From the NCBI GenBank assembly GCA_031769625.1, contig JAUIMM010000547.1, forward strand, positions 310,001 through 374,000: a stretch of 64,000 nucleotides of DNA, read 5' to 3'. The notes beneath the pieces were generated by a model. The model ran no database searches. It saw nothing but the letters and a program-made list of their open reading frames with translations, and was not told the origin of the DNA. This DNA comes from Taudactylus pleione. Its lineage: Eukaryota > Chordata > Amphibia > Anura > Myobatrachidae. The translations under genes were made by a program, and so were the position numbers. Shown here piece by piece: positions 22,846 to 34,470 of this stretch (positions are counted from its first letter, which is position 1; every line of letters begins with the position of its first letter).

Positions 22846-23379
22846 AAGCCACTCCTTGCCATCTCAACTATCACCATCCGCATAACACCTTGTGGTCATT
22901 TGGTGCACCGTGTAAGCCCCTAGTTTAAGACTAGGTGGCCACCTAAATAACGGTTAGCGTGACCAGCTCTAAAGGAACAGTGGGTGGCTGTTATTGGCAG
23001 AAGACCTCGCCAGCGTGACTCTAGGTGTCTTACACTGTGTTTTCTTGGTGATCGTAACACACACACACACACACACAGAATATAAATGTAAAATGATGGT
23101 GCTTACCTGCTATTCTTTAGTTGAATTATGTGGCAGAGGTACACATGAGGGGGATAGGCACAGACGGAGAAGGTGACAGGGATACAGATTTTGAAAGGGG
23201 CTGACAGAGGCACAGATGGAGAAGGCTGCAGCGGTACAGATGGAAAGGGGCCAGAGTCGCCTTTTTAGTAAAAGGTTACATACTATTCACTTCCTGGCTT
23301 ATGAGCACTCTAGGCACACTACCAGCTCCTACATTAAAGCAGTAGCATACATATTTGACAAATAGGCCTACTTCCTCTA
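22846..23379. other. Non-coding stretch with a CA microsatellite
   Basis: A (CA)n tract lies at 23057-23077. Two imperfect repeats of ACAGATGGAGAAGG occur near 23160-23230. No gene is recognised. Confidence 0.5.
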
Positions 23380-23935
23380 GGGAATCGGTACGATTCCCGG
23401 CAGTGCCTGGCCGACCACAGCAGAGTTCCCGGCAGCGGAAGCCCGACAGCGCTGGAAATCCTGATCGTCGATAGGTAAGTATTGACTAACCTAACCCCCT
23501 AACCCTAACCCTCCTTAGGGGTGCCTAACCCTAACCTCCCCCCCAAGTGCCTAACCCTAATCCCCCCCTAAGTGCCTAACCCTAACCCCCCCCTTCCCCG
23601 CTGCCTAAACCTAAGTCCCCCGGGGGGTGCCTAACCCTAAGTCCCCCCCCCGGGTTGCCTTACCCTGACCCTCCCTCCCCCTAGCCTAACCCTAACCCTC
23701 CCGGGGGGTTGCCTAACCCTAAGAACCTCCCGGGTGCCCTAAACCTAACCCTCCCCCCCGCGGCTGTCCGCTTGCAGTGCCCGGCATCCCTTCGATCGGG
23801 ATGCCGGGCGCTGGTCTCCCGGCGTTGGGGAAATGTCAGGCGTCTACATCTAGACGGCCGGCATTTCACCCTCGGATATGACAGTCGGGAAGCCGGCTGC
23901 TGGTATTAAGGCAGCCGGCTTCCCGATTGTATACC
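23380..23935. mobile_element. hAT-like element with telomere-like CCCTAA runs, copy 1
   Basis: Flanked by TCCTCTA (23373-23379 and 23936-23942). The interior, about 23480-23755, consists of CCTAACCCTAACC blocks separated by C-runs and CCCGGGGGG motifs. The right end reads GGCAGCCGGCTTCCCGATTG then TATACC. A second copy, inverted, lies at 54901-55417. No open frame is credible. Confidence 0.7.
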
Positions 23936-25072
23936 TCCTCTACTGACCGCCTGACATATTCAGCACCCCTATTGCATAAATAAATACTACCACATCAACA
24001 CACACTATAGCCATATCTTCCACAACCTCAATCCGTAATACCAGGGGCGGATTGAGGACTAAAAGTGGCCCTGGAAATAGTTCTGTTAGTGGCCTCACAT
24101 GGGCGGCACCAATTCAACTGTAGGCGGAGCCAACACCAAAGTAGGCGGGATTACTAAATCACTATACCTTGAGACATTGATGATAGGCAAGGCTAAAGCA
24201 ATAAGCAATAGTGTCTGAATGTCAGATCCATATATTTAGGAGAACAGCAAAAGACAGCAGCAGCATTACTAGATGTTGAAGAGAACATTTTAATAGCTGT
24301 AGCTAAACCCTTTGATGATGCTGTCCTAGCCTTTTAGGGCATTGATAGAGCAGAACTGGAGTTTTTCATTATCCATTTCCAAATCTTGATACTCCAGATA
24401 TTCACAGATCAGGACTTCCCCAAGGGTGACCATTAAAGACAATGCATAATATTCTGTTTATAGCAATTATTTTGACACTGTATAGTTAATGAGTGAACAG
24501 TGATACCCCTCAACCAGCTAAATAAAATGAGTCACTCATATTCTCAAGATTTGCCCAGATAATGTCATCTATCCTCTGTGTGACCCTGCAGCACTGATCT
24601 CTAAACCTCCTCTCCATAATTCTGCCCAACTTCTAAATTGCCATCTCTGCAGGGCAAATAGACAGCAATTGTGCAGCCACAATAAGGCACACAGATTACT
24701 GTGCACATCCCCTCATACCCCAACCTGCCCCAGCAGTACAAAACATTGTTATTTATATGTCTGTATTCTGCCTCCAAGAACATTCATGACATATCATTGT
24801 TATATATTACCCCATCTTAACTAACCTCTGAGTGAGGTCCTACAAGTCCAGCCATCAAATCTATAAAAAACCAGAACCAATGAAATCTGCTTCAGCCAGA
24901 ATAATGCACACTGACACCAGACATATCAAAGCACAATAACGACATATAGAATAAAAGTGCACAGTACTTTTTTTGGCCCCTTCTGGCAGTGAAAGAATGC
25001 AAATAAATTGCTTGGTATGAGGTAGACTAGACTCACGCTCAGGAAATTGGAAAATTAGATTAGATTTTGGGG

Positions 25073-25510
25073 CCTATCTATCAAGCCGTTTTTTTTTTAA
25101 TAAAATTATGCCGAAAATGCAGTTTCCGCATCATTTTATGTATCGATCCTATGTACAATCACAATGCAGGAGATTTCACAGAAATCTCTGGCAAAGTGCT
25201 AATTAGCACTTCAGATTGTAGGCCCCATTATTATCAATGGAGACTACAATAGTCCCCTATGTACTAAACTCTAAAAAATCTAAACTTTTTGGCGTTTCAC
25301 CCCGGTAGTTTACACCATCTTCAGATGGTGTAAACTACTGTTTGTCTATGGGGGCTCCAGGGGCAGGAGAGAGATCTTTCGATCTCTCTCCTTGCAGCCT
25401 TCGTCCAGTCCCGGAAGCTGACGCTGTGCGCATGCGCAGTGTCAGCTTCCCCCGTGGAAGTCTTTCACTTCTGTGAAAGACTTCTCTGAAATGCCAGGGA
25501 TATAACTTGC
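25073..25510. other. Hairpin-rich MITE-like segment
   Basis: A row of short inverted repeats: AGTTTACACCATCTTCAGATGGTGTAAACT, GAGAGAGATC/GATCTCTCTC, GCTGACGCTG...CAGTGTCAGC and GAAGTCTTTCAC...GTGAAAGACTTC, taken at their arms. It begins GGGGCCTATCTATCAAG. The ends are uncertain. Confidence 0.45.
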
Positions 25511-25672
25511 GGTGACAGTGGTAAATGTAAGTTCAGTGGGTAAGTGTAGTTATAGAGGTGATCCTGTGTGTCAGAAGGCGGCACCTCACACCTCTGTGTC
25601 CAGGGACGTATCTAGAACTTTGTGGGCCCATAGCAAAATTTTTAAGGGGCCCCCACCAAAGCAGGTCTCAAC

Positions 25673-25675
<3 letters not shown>

Positions 25676-25714
<39 letters not shown>
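25676..25714. repeat. (GT)n(TA)n microsatellite
   Basis: About 14 GT units followed by about 5 TA units, within the 3-kb hAT. Confidence 0.95.
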
Positions 25715-25717
25715 CCC

Positions 25718-26230
25718 ATGACATATTATTGGGGGTGAGGGCAGGCAGCATTTGGGGCAGTGCTGGGGGCAGGTAGCAGTTGGGGTAGAGCTTGGGGATA
25801 AGGCAGGGGAAGTTAGGGTAGAGCTGGATTAGAGGAGAGTAAGAGCAGGCAGTGCTGGGGATAGGGAGGGGATAGGAGTAGATACCAGCTGGTACAGTAG
25901 TGGGGGCAGTTAGGGGGTTAGAGGAAGGCAGTGCTGGGGGTAGGAAGGTGGTAAGGATAGATACCAGCTGGTGCAGTACAGGCAGTGCTGGGAGTAGAGA
26001 GGGGGTAAAGGTGAATAGCAGCTGGGGCAAGAAGAGGTTAGGAGCAGAAAGTGCTGGGGGTAGGGAGCGGGCAAGGGTAGATGGCAGCTGGAGCAGTACT
26101 GCGGGGCAAGGAGTAGGTTAGGGGCAGGCAGTACTGGTGGTAAGGAGGGCGCAATGGTAAATAGCTGGGGCAGTACTGGGGGGGGAGGCAAGGAGGATTT
26201 TAGGGGCAGGCAGTGGCAAGGATAAAAGGG
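25718..26230. repeat. G-rich minisatellite
   Basis: Imperfect units, about 85 bp, containing GGCAGTGCTGGGGGTAGG and ATAGATACCAGCTGGTGCAG. The strand is purine-rich with many GGG runs. Open frames over it reflect the repeat, not genes. Confidence 0.75.
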
Positions 26231-27044
26231 TAGCTTAAAGAAGTAGCAGTTGCCCTGCCCCAACCCCCACAGTACCAAACAGCCAAAATGTACTTTTGTT
26301 TCCGGGACCTACCTCCCGCCTGGTGCCGTGGCATTCCTGCCACCAGCTGTTGGGGACTACCTCCTGGCGGTGCCGTCCTGCCGCTGGAAGCGGGGGCCAG
26401 CCCGCCAGCGGGTGTGAGGGTCGTGTGGCATGTCCGTCCTGCTGCTGAGTGCTGGAGAAGCGGCTGTTTGTCCCTGTAGTGCCGCTTGCAGGGGAAGCAA
26501 CCGCTTGTCAATGCCGCCAGGTGTCAGAGCAGTGTGCCGGGGCCAGCCTGCCACCGGGTGTTGGGGCCATGTGCTCGGCCTGTCCTGCTGCCGGGTGCTG
26601 GGGAAGCGGCTGCTTATCAAAGTGTCGAGTGCCAGTAAACACCTGGACCACAAGGTAGTCAACAGTGGACCGCAGATAAAACTCAGATCAAACAAATTGC
26701 TTGACTTACCCCTGGGGCACTGATCACTCTGCTGCTGAGGGCCGCGGTTCTATGCATCTGATTCCTCTTTGTGTGTGTCACTCACTCTGTGTGGTGCAGT
26801 TCTGTCTGGGTGGGGAATGGTGACAGGAGGAGCGCTCTCGTACTCTCGCGCGAGGACAGCTTCTTCTCGTCTTAGCTGCGGGCTGCTGAAAGGCACTGGT
26901 GGGCTGCCAGTGCATGCCATAAAGAATGGGGGAGTGTTGCTCTGCTGGGGGCAGGGCCACAAGCAGCAAGCGGCCCCACAGCCCAGTCGGCCTCCCGGGA
27001 AATGTCCCGGTGACTTTAACGGCCAATCCGCCCCTGCGTAATAC

Positions 27045-27879
27045 CCATCCATCTTACTGTAATTTGCAATAGTCTCCACATTATAGCGATACCTCTCTCA
27101 CATTACAGCAATAAGCACATTATTTACAACAATCAATACCCCTTACATTTAAGAAATCCTCTTCCCCCAAACTACAGAACAACATTAGCACCATCACATT
27201 TCAGTAATACCATATCCACAGTATACAAATAGTTGGAAGAGGGGGAGTGCTAAAATTCAATTATATATTTCCCCCCAACCTAAAAACATTCTGTTTTCCC
27301 TGAATACAGACACACACATACACAAATTGTACTTTACAATTAGGTGCTAAGATTTAGACATAAAAAATTACAGTTTCAATAAAAAAAATGAGTTTATGAA
27401 ATTATGGAATACTTTGGGCTAATGGTGTCAAAAGTTGATATCTGAAAGAAAATGAAGTAATTCAGACCTGCCAATGTTAAAAAAATTGATCAGAATAAAT
27501 AAGCTTTATTTAAAAATGGTTATGGCTGATGGCAATATAATTAAGAAATTAGTGGATCAATCAGGAGATATATAATCACTCCCTTTCCTACTGTGAGATA
27601 GCTGAAACTGTTTGACATCAGGGCCATTAGGACAGCTACTTTTCATTACATTCCAGCAGTGAATGTCACAGTCATGTGGTTGAAAGCTCTGGCCTCCTGC
27701 ACTAAATCTCCGGGATTTCTAACCTCCAAACTGCTGAACAAAAATTGTCCTGGCACAGAAACAATCTGCAAGATTTAAATCTTCTTACCTGAGTTGCCAT
27801 CTTGTGCTCTGGAGTGCGGTGAGCAGAAAATCCTCTGGGTTTACTTGAACTGAAATCTGAGAAGTTTTCTCTATGTCTT
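27045..27879. other. AT-rich stretch, nothing recognised
   Basis: No open frame with a domain, no inverted ends and no tandem array seen. Confidence 0.5.
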
Positions 27880-28220
27880 AAGGCGCATATCCACTACACG
27901 ATATAAATGGATGATTGAACGATTACGACATCGTTATCGTTCAATCATTCATTAATCATGCAGTGAATATGCTGGCAAAGAACAGCGATGTGCTCTCTCG
28001 CTGGTCGTTGTCGGCATCTGTCATCGCCTGAACATACTGCCCAACCTGCCGATATCGACATGTTGCGTATGTTCAGGGACAAGGCGGGGTGCTGGCACTG
28101 AATGACATATCGTACGGTGTAGGCACAATAACCACTGCACAATATAATGAACGATTGTACGGTAATAACGATGTCATAATCGTACAGTTGTTCATTAGTC
28201 GTGTAGTGGATATGCGCATT
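27880..28220. mobile_element. ~340-bp MITE
   Basis: The ends GGCGCATATCCACTACACGA and TCGTGTAGTGGATATGCGCA (with one A/T mismatch outside) are inverted repeats. The arms hold further complementary blocks (AACGATTACGACATCGTTATCGTT). The superfamily is not assigned. Confidence 0.75.
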
Positions 28221-29852
28221 TAGTTTTTGTCTGTTTAAAGGCCAAGAGCAAAGGTGCAGTTGGTACTTGATGGATACAAATGTCAGGTGGGAGAGGTCAG
28301 CAAGAAGCAGGAGGTAGAGAAATGGAACAGGGGTGATCCATGTGGCACGTTATTAGGATTAAATAATGTCAAGGCCAGCAACTGGACCTAGTTAACTCAA
28401 ATAAAATTAAGTGAGCCAATGAGGAAATGGGATTGCAGGCCTTCCCGGGACACTCCTGGCAAGGTCCATGTCCAATTCACCTGTGGCTGGTATATGTACT
28501 ACAAATGTGTCCTAACTCATCTAGCCTCAATATGCCACGTGCATACCTCCAAACTGTCCCGCATCCAGCAGGACAGTCCCGTTTTTCTGGGACTTCCCAT
28601 TCGATCACCACAACAATCTCACTGGCTTCCAACATCCTTCTCACTGCATACATTTATCTAATTTAGAATACATGTTCAGCTCCCTTATTTTTAAAACTAT
28701 CATACTCTGTCTATGCATGTGTAACCCCCCTTTTCTCTCTATTAAGGGCATACTAAGTTACCAACCCTTCCGACGTTTATTTAATACATGTAACTTCTCT
28801 TTTAGTCAGTGCCTCCACCCAAGTATTTATAACATGTATGGGCCTACCTGGGAAAACCCAATTGCTACTGGAGTGTATTGAAACAATAGATGTCTTTGTT
28901 ATCTTTTCGCAATGTAATCAACTTACGTTCTTTCCGATTTCTTTTCTTTCAGGACCCGTTTTGGAAAGAACTAGGCTTTAGAAATAATAGGTAAGTAATA
29001 ACATACAAGTCATACTTTTTTTTTCCCCTTTTCTTTTTTATACTCTTAATAGTAGTTATTTATATGTACTATATAATAACATATGAAGACAGAGATATCA
29101 AAAGGAATACAGTATTAACATCAACTCCTTACTCTTACTCCTGTATACTGTGATACTATACAACCTAATATTCTGTACTTAAATATATCTAATTAGGAAT
29201 GTACTCTTTTTTCATCTGAATATAATGTTTATTATCACAGTATAATAGTGTCTGAGCAGTCCTCCAATATTGACAGTCTTTGCAGGTGAACTGACGGTGG
29301 TATGCAAATATCTTACTAACCAATGTTATTTTAGAAGTCAAAATCCTTTAAGCTGAACTGAATCCCTGAGTTGGGAACTGTGCTAAAAGTTTGTACTTTC
29401 CTTTGGTAGCTACAACTGGTAGTCTTAAACTGATTTCACTCGCTGGGTTATGGTTTTCTGGATGTTTTAGGATTCCTGTTCCTGATGCGCCAATGCTCCT
29501 GAGCGGTATGACAGTTAGTTGTAGTCAATAGACTGCCAGATAGGTATTCTCCTCAGTTATAAAAACCACCTCCAGTGCTTTTAAATAAACTGTTTTTTTT
29601 AAAGATCACTTAAATGAAGGCAATACTCCCATATGTTGACTGCTCTGTGTTTTCTTCACTTAAACTATAGTGCTTGTTTCCCTTTGTATATTACGTCTGA
29701 CCCGGAAGTCTGAGGGACATATAGCATTCATACATGAAGATACTGCATATGGGTGTGTACTGACTCAATCTCCAAATATGGGGATTATCCTGGATGTCAG
29801 TTGCTTGACATTTCAATTTACCCTAATACAAGTGACTTTATTGCTTTATTTA
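28221..29852. other. AT-rich stretch, no gene recognised
   Basis: At 28532 the 18-mer TGCCACGTGCATACCTCC is followed by AAACTGTCCCGCATCC and GGACAGTCCCG, a typical end of a CATACCTCC MITE. The same 18-mer occurs inverted near 40826. Otherwise only short open frames are seen. Confidence 0.45.
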
Positions 29853-32800
29853 TTTATTAACAGTTTCTTATATAGCGCAGCAAATTCCGTTGCGCTTTAC
29901 AATTTGAATCAGGATTAACATTATACTGGGTTGTAAAAGACATACATATATGACATACATAAGGGTAAGAGGGCCCTGCTCACAAGCTTACAATCTATAG
30001 GGAAATAGGTGTTGATACACAAGGAGAGGTGCTATTGCAAATTGGTCCAGCCCAATTGCAGATTTTCTCGGTGGGCTGTATAATCCAATCACACTGGAAA
30101 GTTGGCCTAGGGTTAGGAGGATGTTCAATTGAAGAAAGAGAAGATGTGATAGGTGTTTACTATAAGAAGAGAGTTAGATAGGGAGCTATAAAAGGTTAGG
30201 TGGGCGGTCCTGGAATCTGATAAGCTTGTCTAAAGAGGTGAGTTTTCAGAGAATGCTTGAATGTTTGGAAACTAGTGGAAAGTCTTATTGTGAGTGGGAG
30301 GGCATTCCACAGGGTGGGTGCAGCCCGAAAGCAGTCCTGTAACCATGCATGGGAACAAGTAATGCGCGGGGATGAGAGACGCAGATCTTGTGCAGAACGG
30401 AGATGTCGGGTTGGGAGATATTTTGGGATAAGTGAAGAGATGTATGTTGGTGTGGTTTGGTTAATAGCTTTATGTGTGAGTGTAAGTATTTTAAATTGAA
30501 TATGGTAGAAGACCGGCAGCCAATGGAGGGACTGACAGAGTGGATCAGCAGACACTGAACGTTTGGTGAGAAAGATCAACCTCGCAGCTGCATTCAAAAT
30601 GGATTGTAGTGGGGAGAGCCTGTTTTTGGGAAGACCAATAAGGAGACTATTGCAATAGTCAAAGCAGGAAATTATGAGTGCGTGTATAAGAGTTTTTGCA
30701 GTGTCTTGCGTAAGATATGGTCGAATTTTGGCTATGTTTCTTAGATGTATGTAACAGGATTTAGAGACAGATTGAATGTGGGGAACAAAAGACAGTTCAG
30801 AGTCAAGGATCACACCTAGGCAGTGAGCTTGTGGGATGGGGTAGATTGTCGAGTTGTCAACAGTAATAGAGATATCAGGTTGGTAACTGCTATTGGCTGG
30901 TTGAAATATAATTAATTCTGTTTTGGATATATTAAGTTTGAGGTGGCGAGATGACATCCAAGATGAAATGGCAGAGAGACATTCAGTGACACGGACCAGC
31001 ACAGATGGTGACAAATCTGGGGAGGATAGGTAAATTTGAGTATCGTCCGTGTACAGATGATACTGAAAACCAAAAGAGCTGATTAGTTTGCCAAGAGAGG
31101 TGGTATATATTGAGAAAAGCAGAGGACCTAATATTGAACCTTGTGGTACTCCAACTGATAGAGGTAACGAAGTGGAGGTAGAATCAGAAAAGCAAACAGT
31201 GAAAGAGCGATTAGATAGGTAAGATGAGAACCAAGAAAGGGCTGTGTCTTGAAGACCTAAGGATTGTAGTGTTTGTATGAGAAGAGAATGGTCAACAGTG
31301 TCAAAGGCAGCAGAGAGATCTAGAAGAATTAGAAGTGAGTAATGGCCTTTAGCCTTGGCAGTGACCAGATCATTTACTACCTTAGTCAGTGCTGTCTCAG
31401 TGGAGTGTTGGGAATGAAAGCCTGACTGAAGTGGATCCAATAAGTTGTGGGTGTTAAGAAAGTGTGTGAGGCGAGTGTAGGCAAGTCTCTCCAGTAGCTT
31501 GGAGGGGCAAGGTAGCTGGGAGATAGGACGGTAATTTGAGAGAGAGTTAGGGTCAGAATTTTGTTTTTTCAAAATGGGAGTGATCACTGCATGCTTGAAC
31601 AGTGATGGAAAGATACCAGTAGAGAAAGAGAGATTACAGATTTTAGTTAAGTGTGGAATGAGCACAGGAGACAGAGCTTTACTGATTTGTGAGGGTATAG
31701 GATCAAGAGGAGAGGTAGTAGAGTAGGAGGATGAGAAGAGTGTAGCTACTTCATCTTCATTAGTGGGGTCAAATGATGAGAATGTGCCACTGGGTTCAGG
31801 TAGGGAATTGAACAAGACCCTGGCTGAGGAAGTGCATACCATTTCATTTCGGATATTATCAATCTTGTTTTTGAAATAGGAAGCAAGATCTTGTGCACTG
31901 ATAGTAGCAGGTGGGTTGGGTGATGGAGGGGTAAGAAGTGATTTAAATGTATAAAAAAGTCGCTTGGGGTTAGAGGCTTGGGTAGAGATAACAGATTGGA
32001 AATATGTCTGTTTGGCATTATCCAGTGCATTACGATAAGAGTGGTAGATCATCTTATATGTGAGGAAGTCACTTGGAGTATGAGACTTTCGCCACTGATG
32101 TTCTACTTTATGTGAGAGTTTTTGTAGGTGTCTTGTGAATTTGGAATGCCACGGTTGACGTCTAAGTCTACGCGGAATGTGATGGGTAGCTGGAGCTACT
32201 TCATCAAGGGCTAGTTCTAGGGTCTGGTTCAGGTGTGATACAGCAGTCTCAGGAGAAGTGAAAGTAGAACTAGGTAAGAGTGATTGTTGCAGAGAGGTGG
32301 ATAGTTGTTCAAAATTAATAGCATTAATATCTCTGCGGGTTTGAGGAGGTTTGGTTGATTTGCTTGGCATTGAGGCTGATGTAATGGAGGAGAGTATGCA
32401 GGTGATAAGGTTATGATCTGAGAGAGGGAAAGGAGAATTAGTGAAATCAGAGACTGAGCATAGTCTGGTAAATACAAGATCAAGGCAGTGGCCATCTTGA
32501 TGAGTAGAGGAGTCAGTCCAATGGGAGAGGCCAAGAGAGGATGTTATTGAGAGAAGTTTGGAGGCATGAGGGGATTGTGGACTGTCAATGGGGATATTGA
32601 AATCACCCATAATAATGGTGGAGATGTCAGAGGATAGGAAGTGAGGGAGCCAGGCAGAAAAATGTTCCAGAAATTGATTGGGTGGTCCAGGTGGACGATA
32701 GATAGCAGCAATGCGCAGAGAGAAAGGAGTGAAGGTCCTAATAGAATGTACTTCAAATGATGTAAATGTAAGGGATAGTACCTGTGGAATAACTGTGTAT

Positions 32801-33835
32801 GTAAAAGATTGGGACAGTAGTATTCCTACTCCACCTCCTTTACTATTACCAGGCCTGGAGGTATGTGTGAAGTGTAGACCACCATGTGAGAGTGCTGCAG
32901 GGGAGGCAGTGTCTGTTTGTGTGAGCCATGTTTCTGTTAATGCCAGAAGATTGAGGTTATTAGAAATAAAGAGGTCATGGATGGATGTTAGTTTGTTGCA
33001 GAGAGAGCATGCATTCCATAAGGCACAGCATGTACCGCAGCATGTACTATGGTAGACCAGACTTTGGATCTCTTATGGTGCTCCCCTGCTTAAAAGTACT
33101 TGCAGTATTAGTGTAGTCTTAACTATAAAGAATCAGCAGTTCCTCCTTCAAGTAGCTGAAGTGTTATTTAGTTAGGGCCATAAGATAGGTGGTGTGTATG
33201 ATTGCACTAACAGCTTTGACAGGGACACAGTGCTTCAAGCAAGCTCACCACTTTCTGCAGTCTGCCACTCCTCCAATTGCTGTGGAGCGAATCCTGTCAC
33301 ACTCTGGTCTGGTCTGATCCTCTCAGTCTCTGGGGTGTGTCACAGCAGCCTGTCCCTCTCAGCCAACTGAGAGCTTCCACTGCTTATCAGGCACAGCCAC
33401 ACTTCCCGACTGCCGTACGGACCGTTGACGGGCCCACACGCAGCTGTTTTACTCCTCCGCAGGTACCCTCCTCACCAGGGGTTTCCTGCCTTCCTTAGCC
33501 CTCACTGGCTCCTCTAATCCAGCCTCACAGACGCTACTGCCGCCCTCCTTAGGTTACCTCAGCATGCGCGGTGCAGCATTAGATCAGAGGGCTCACGAGG
33601 GGGAACACCAGCCTGCCAACTGACACTAGCTCTCTCCTATTTATAGCCTTCCCCTCAGCCTGCCACAAGCCCCTCCCCTCTGTACTTAGTGCATGCCATT
33701 TCTGGAGCCTTCCAGGATCCTTACTAACTTTGGCACAATAATTACCTATATGGCCGTGTGATGTCATGAGTAACCATATAGGAGAATTGCCTTCACTAGT
33801 CACAGATACAACAGCGCCATGTACATTCCCTTTAT
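29853..33835 (-). mobile_element. L2-like LINE retrotransposon, near full ORF2
   Basis: Antisense non-LTR element. The 3' tail is at the left (TTATTTATTTATTAACAG and TTATATAGCGCAGCAAATTC). ORF2 spans 33072-30196. The 5' region (33076-33835) is GC-richer and carries no clear ORF1. The right edge is the target duplication of the adjacent hAT. The GCGCTTTACA-type 3' end and the protein motifs fit the L2/CR1 group; exact family assignment needs a library search. Confidence 0.85.
30196..33072 (-). CDS. L2-like LINE ORF2: AP endonuclease and reverse transcriptase
   Basis: One uninterrupted frame of 958 codons from a TAA at 33075-33073 to the stop at 30196. The first in-frame ATG (32610) lies inside the endonuclease, at MGDFNIP, so it is not the natural start. 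The endonuclease begins [12 protein letters not shown], then [27 protein letters not shown] and IIMGDFNIP. The reverse transcriptase has [49 protein letters not shown] and [11 protein letters not shown], where the usual YADD reads YTDD but both aspartates are kept. The C-terminal domain has [24 protein letters not shown] and [14 protein letters not shown]. The protein would nick target DNA and copy its own RNA in place. The absence of stops over 2.9 kb suggests recent insertion. No upstream ATG is visible in this frame, so translation start, or a lost N-terminus, is open. Confidence 0.9.
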   Translation of the reverse strand, partial: EIQSLVYHSTCCGTCCALWNACSLCNKLTSIHDLFISNNLNLLALTETWLTQTDTASPAALSHGGLHFTHTSRPGNSKGGGVGILLSQSFTYTVIPQVLSLTFTSFEVHSIRTFTPFSLRIAAIYRPPGPPNQFLEHFSAWLPHFLSSDISTIIMGDFNIPIDSPQSPHASKLLSITSSLGLSHWTDSSTHQDGHCLDLVFTRLCSVSDFTNSPFPLSDHNLITCILSSITSASMPSKSTKPPQTRRDINAINFEQLSTSLQQSLLPSSTFTSPETAVSHLNQTLELALDEVAPATHHIPRRLRRQPWHSKFTRHLQKLSHKVEHQWRKSHTPSDFLTYKMIYHSYRNALDNAKQTYFQSVISTQASNPKRLFYTFKSLLTPPSPNPPATISAQDLASYFKNKIDNIRNEMVCTSSARVLFNSLPEPSGTFSSFDPTNEDEVATLFSSSYSTTSPLDPIPSQISKALSPVLIPHLTKICNLSFSTGIFPSLFKHAVITPILKKQNSDPNSLSNYRPISQLPCPSKLLERLAYTRLTHFLNTHNLLDPLQSGFHSQHSTETALTKVVNDLVTAKAKGHYSLLILLDLSAAFDTVDHSLLIQTLQSLGLQDTALSWFSSYLSNRSFTVCFSDSTSTSLPLSVGVPQGSILGPLLFSIYTTSLGKLISSFGFQYHLYTDDTQIYLSSPDLSPSVLVRVTECLSAISSWMSSRHLKLNISKTELIIFQPANSSYQPDISITVDNSTIYPIPQAHCLGVILDSELSFVPHIQSVSKSCYIHLRNIAKIRPYLTQDTAKTLIHALIISCFDYCNSLLIGLPKNRLSPLQSILNAAARLIFLTKRSVSADPLCQSLHWLPVFYHIQFKILTLTHKAINQTTPTYISSLIPKYLPTRHLRSAQDLRLSSPRITCSHAWLQDCFRAAPTLWNALPLTIRLSTSFQTFKHSLKTHLFRQAYQIPGPPT

Positions 33836-34470
33836 ATTAATACTAGGGGTGTGCACCGGCCACTTTTCGTGTTTTGTGTTTTGGTTTTGGATCTGGATCT
33901 TTCTTCGTGTTTTGGATCTGGATTGGTTTTGCCAAAACCACCCTTCCGTGTTTTGGGTTCTGGGTTTTGTGTTTTGGATCTGTATTTTTTTTAAAAAAGC
34001 ATAAAAACAGCTAAAATCACAGAATTTGTAGGTTTTTCTGCTCCTATGCTATTATTAACCTCAATAACCTTAATTTCCACTCATTTCCAGCCTATTCTGA
34101 ACACCTCACAATAGTGTTTTTATGTCCAAAAGGTTGCACCAAGGTAGCTGGATGACTATGCTAAGCGACACGAGTGGGCGGCACAAACACGTGACCCATC
34201 TAGGCGTGATACTGCAGTGGCAGACAGGATGGCAGTTTGAAAAACTAGGCCCCAAACTGTACATAATGCAAAGAAAAAAAAGAGGTGCAAGATGGAATTG
34301 TCCTTGGGACCTCCCACCCACCCTTATGTTGTATAAACAGGACATGCACACTTTAACAAACCAATCATTTCAGCGCCAGGGTCTGCCACACAACTGTGGC
34401 TGAAATGATTGGTTCGTTTGGGCCCCCACAAAACAAGCTGGCAATTAATCTGTCCCTGCACAAACTGGCT

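Larger units (their letters stand above)
24042..27036. mobile_element. 3-kb non-autonomous hAT element with perfect TSD
   Basis: The ends CAGGGGCGGATTG and CAATCCGCCCCTG are inverted repeats. An exact 8-bp target duplication, CGTAATAC, lies at 24034-24041 and 27037-27044. No transposase is present. The interior has a hairpin-rich segment (25073-25510), a GT/TA microsatellite and a G-rich minisatellite, so it has probably picked up other repeats. Confidence 0.9.

Noticed and set aside
22505..22923. Histidine/proline-rich open frames
   Set aside because: They are translations of a degenerate ~22-bp minisatellite.
23480..23755. True interstitial telomere from chromosome fusion
   Set aside because: The hexamers are irregular, bounded by transposon ends with target duplications, and a second copy occurs at 54901-55417.
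28900..29000. Possible host exon (TTTCTTTCAG followed by a short open stretch and GGTAAGTAA)
   Set aside because: Splice-like signals are present by chance in T-rich DNA; the encoded peptide is very short, unrecognised and has no neighbouring exon.
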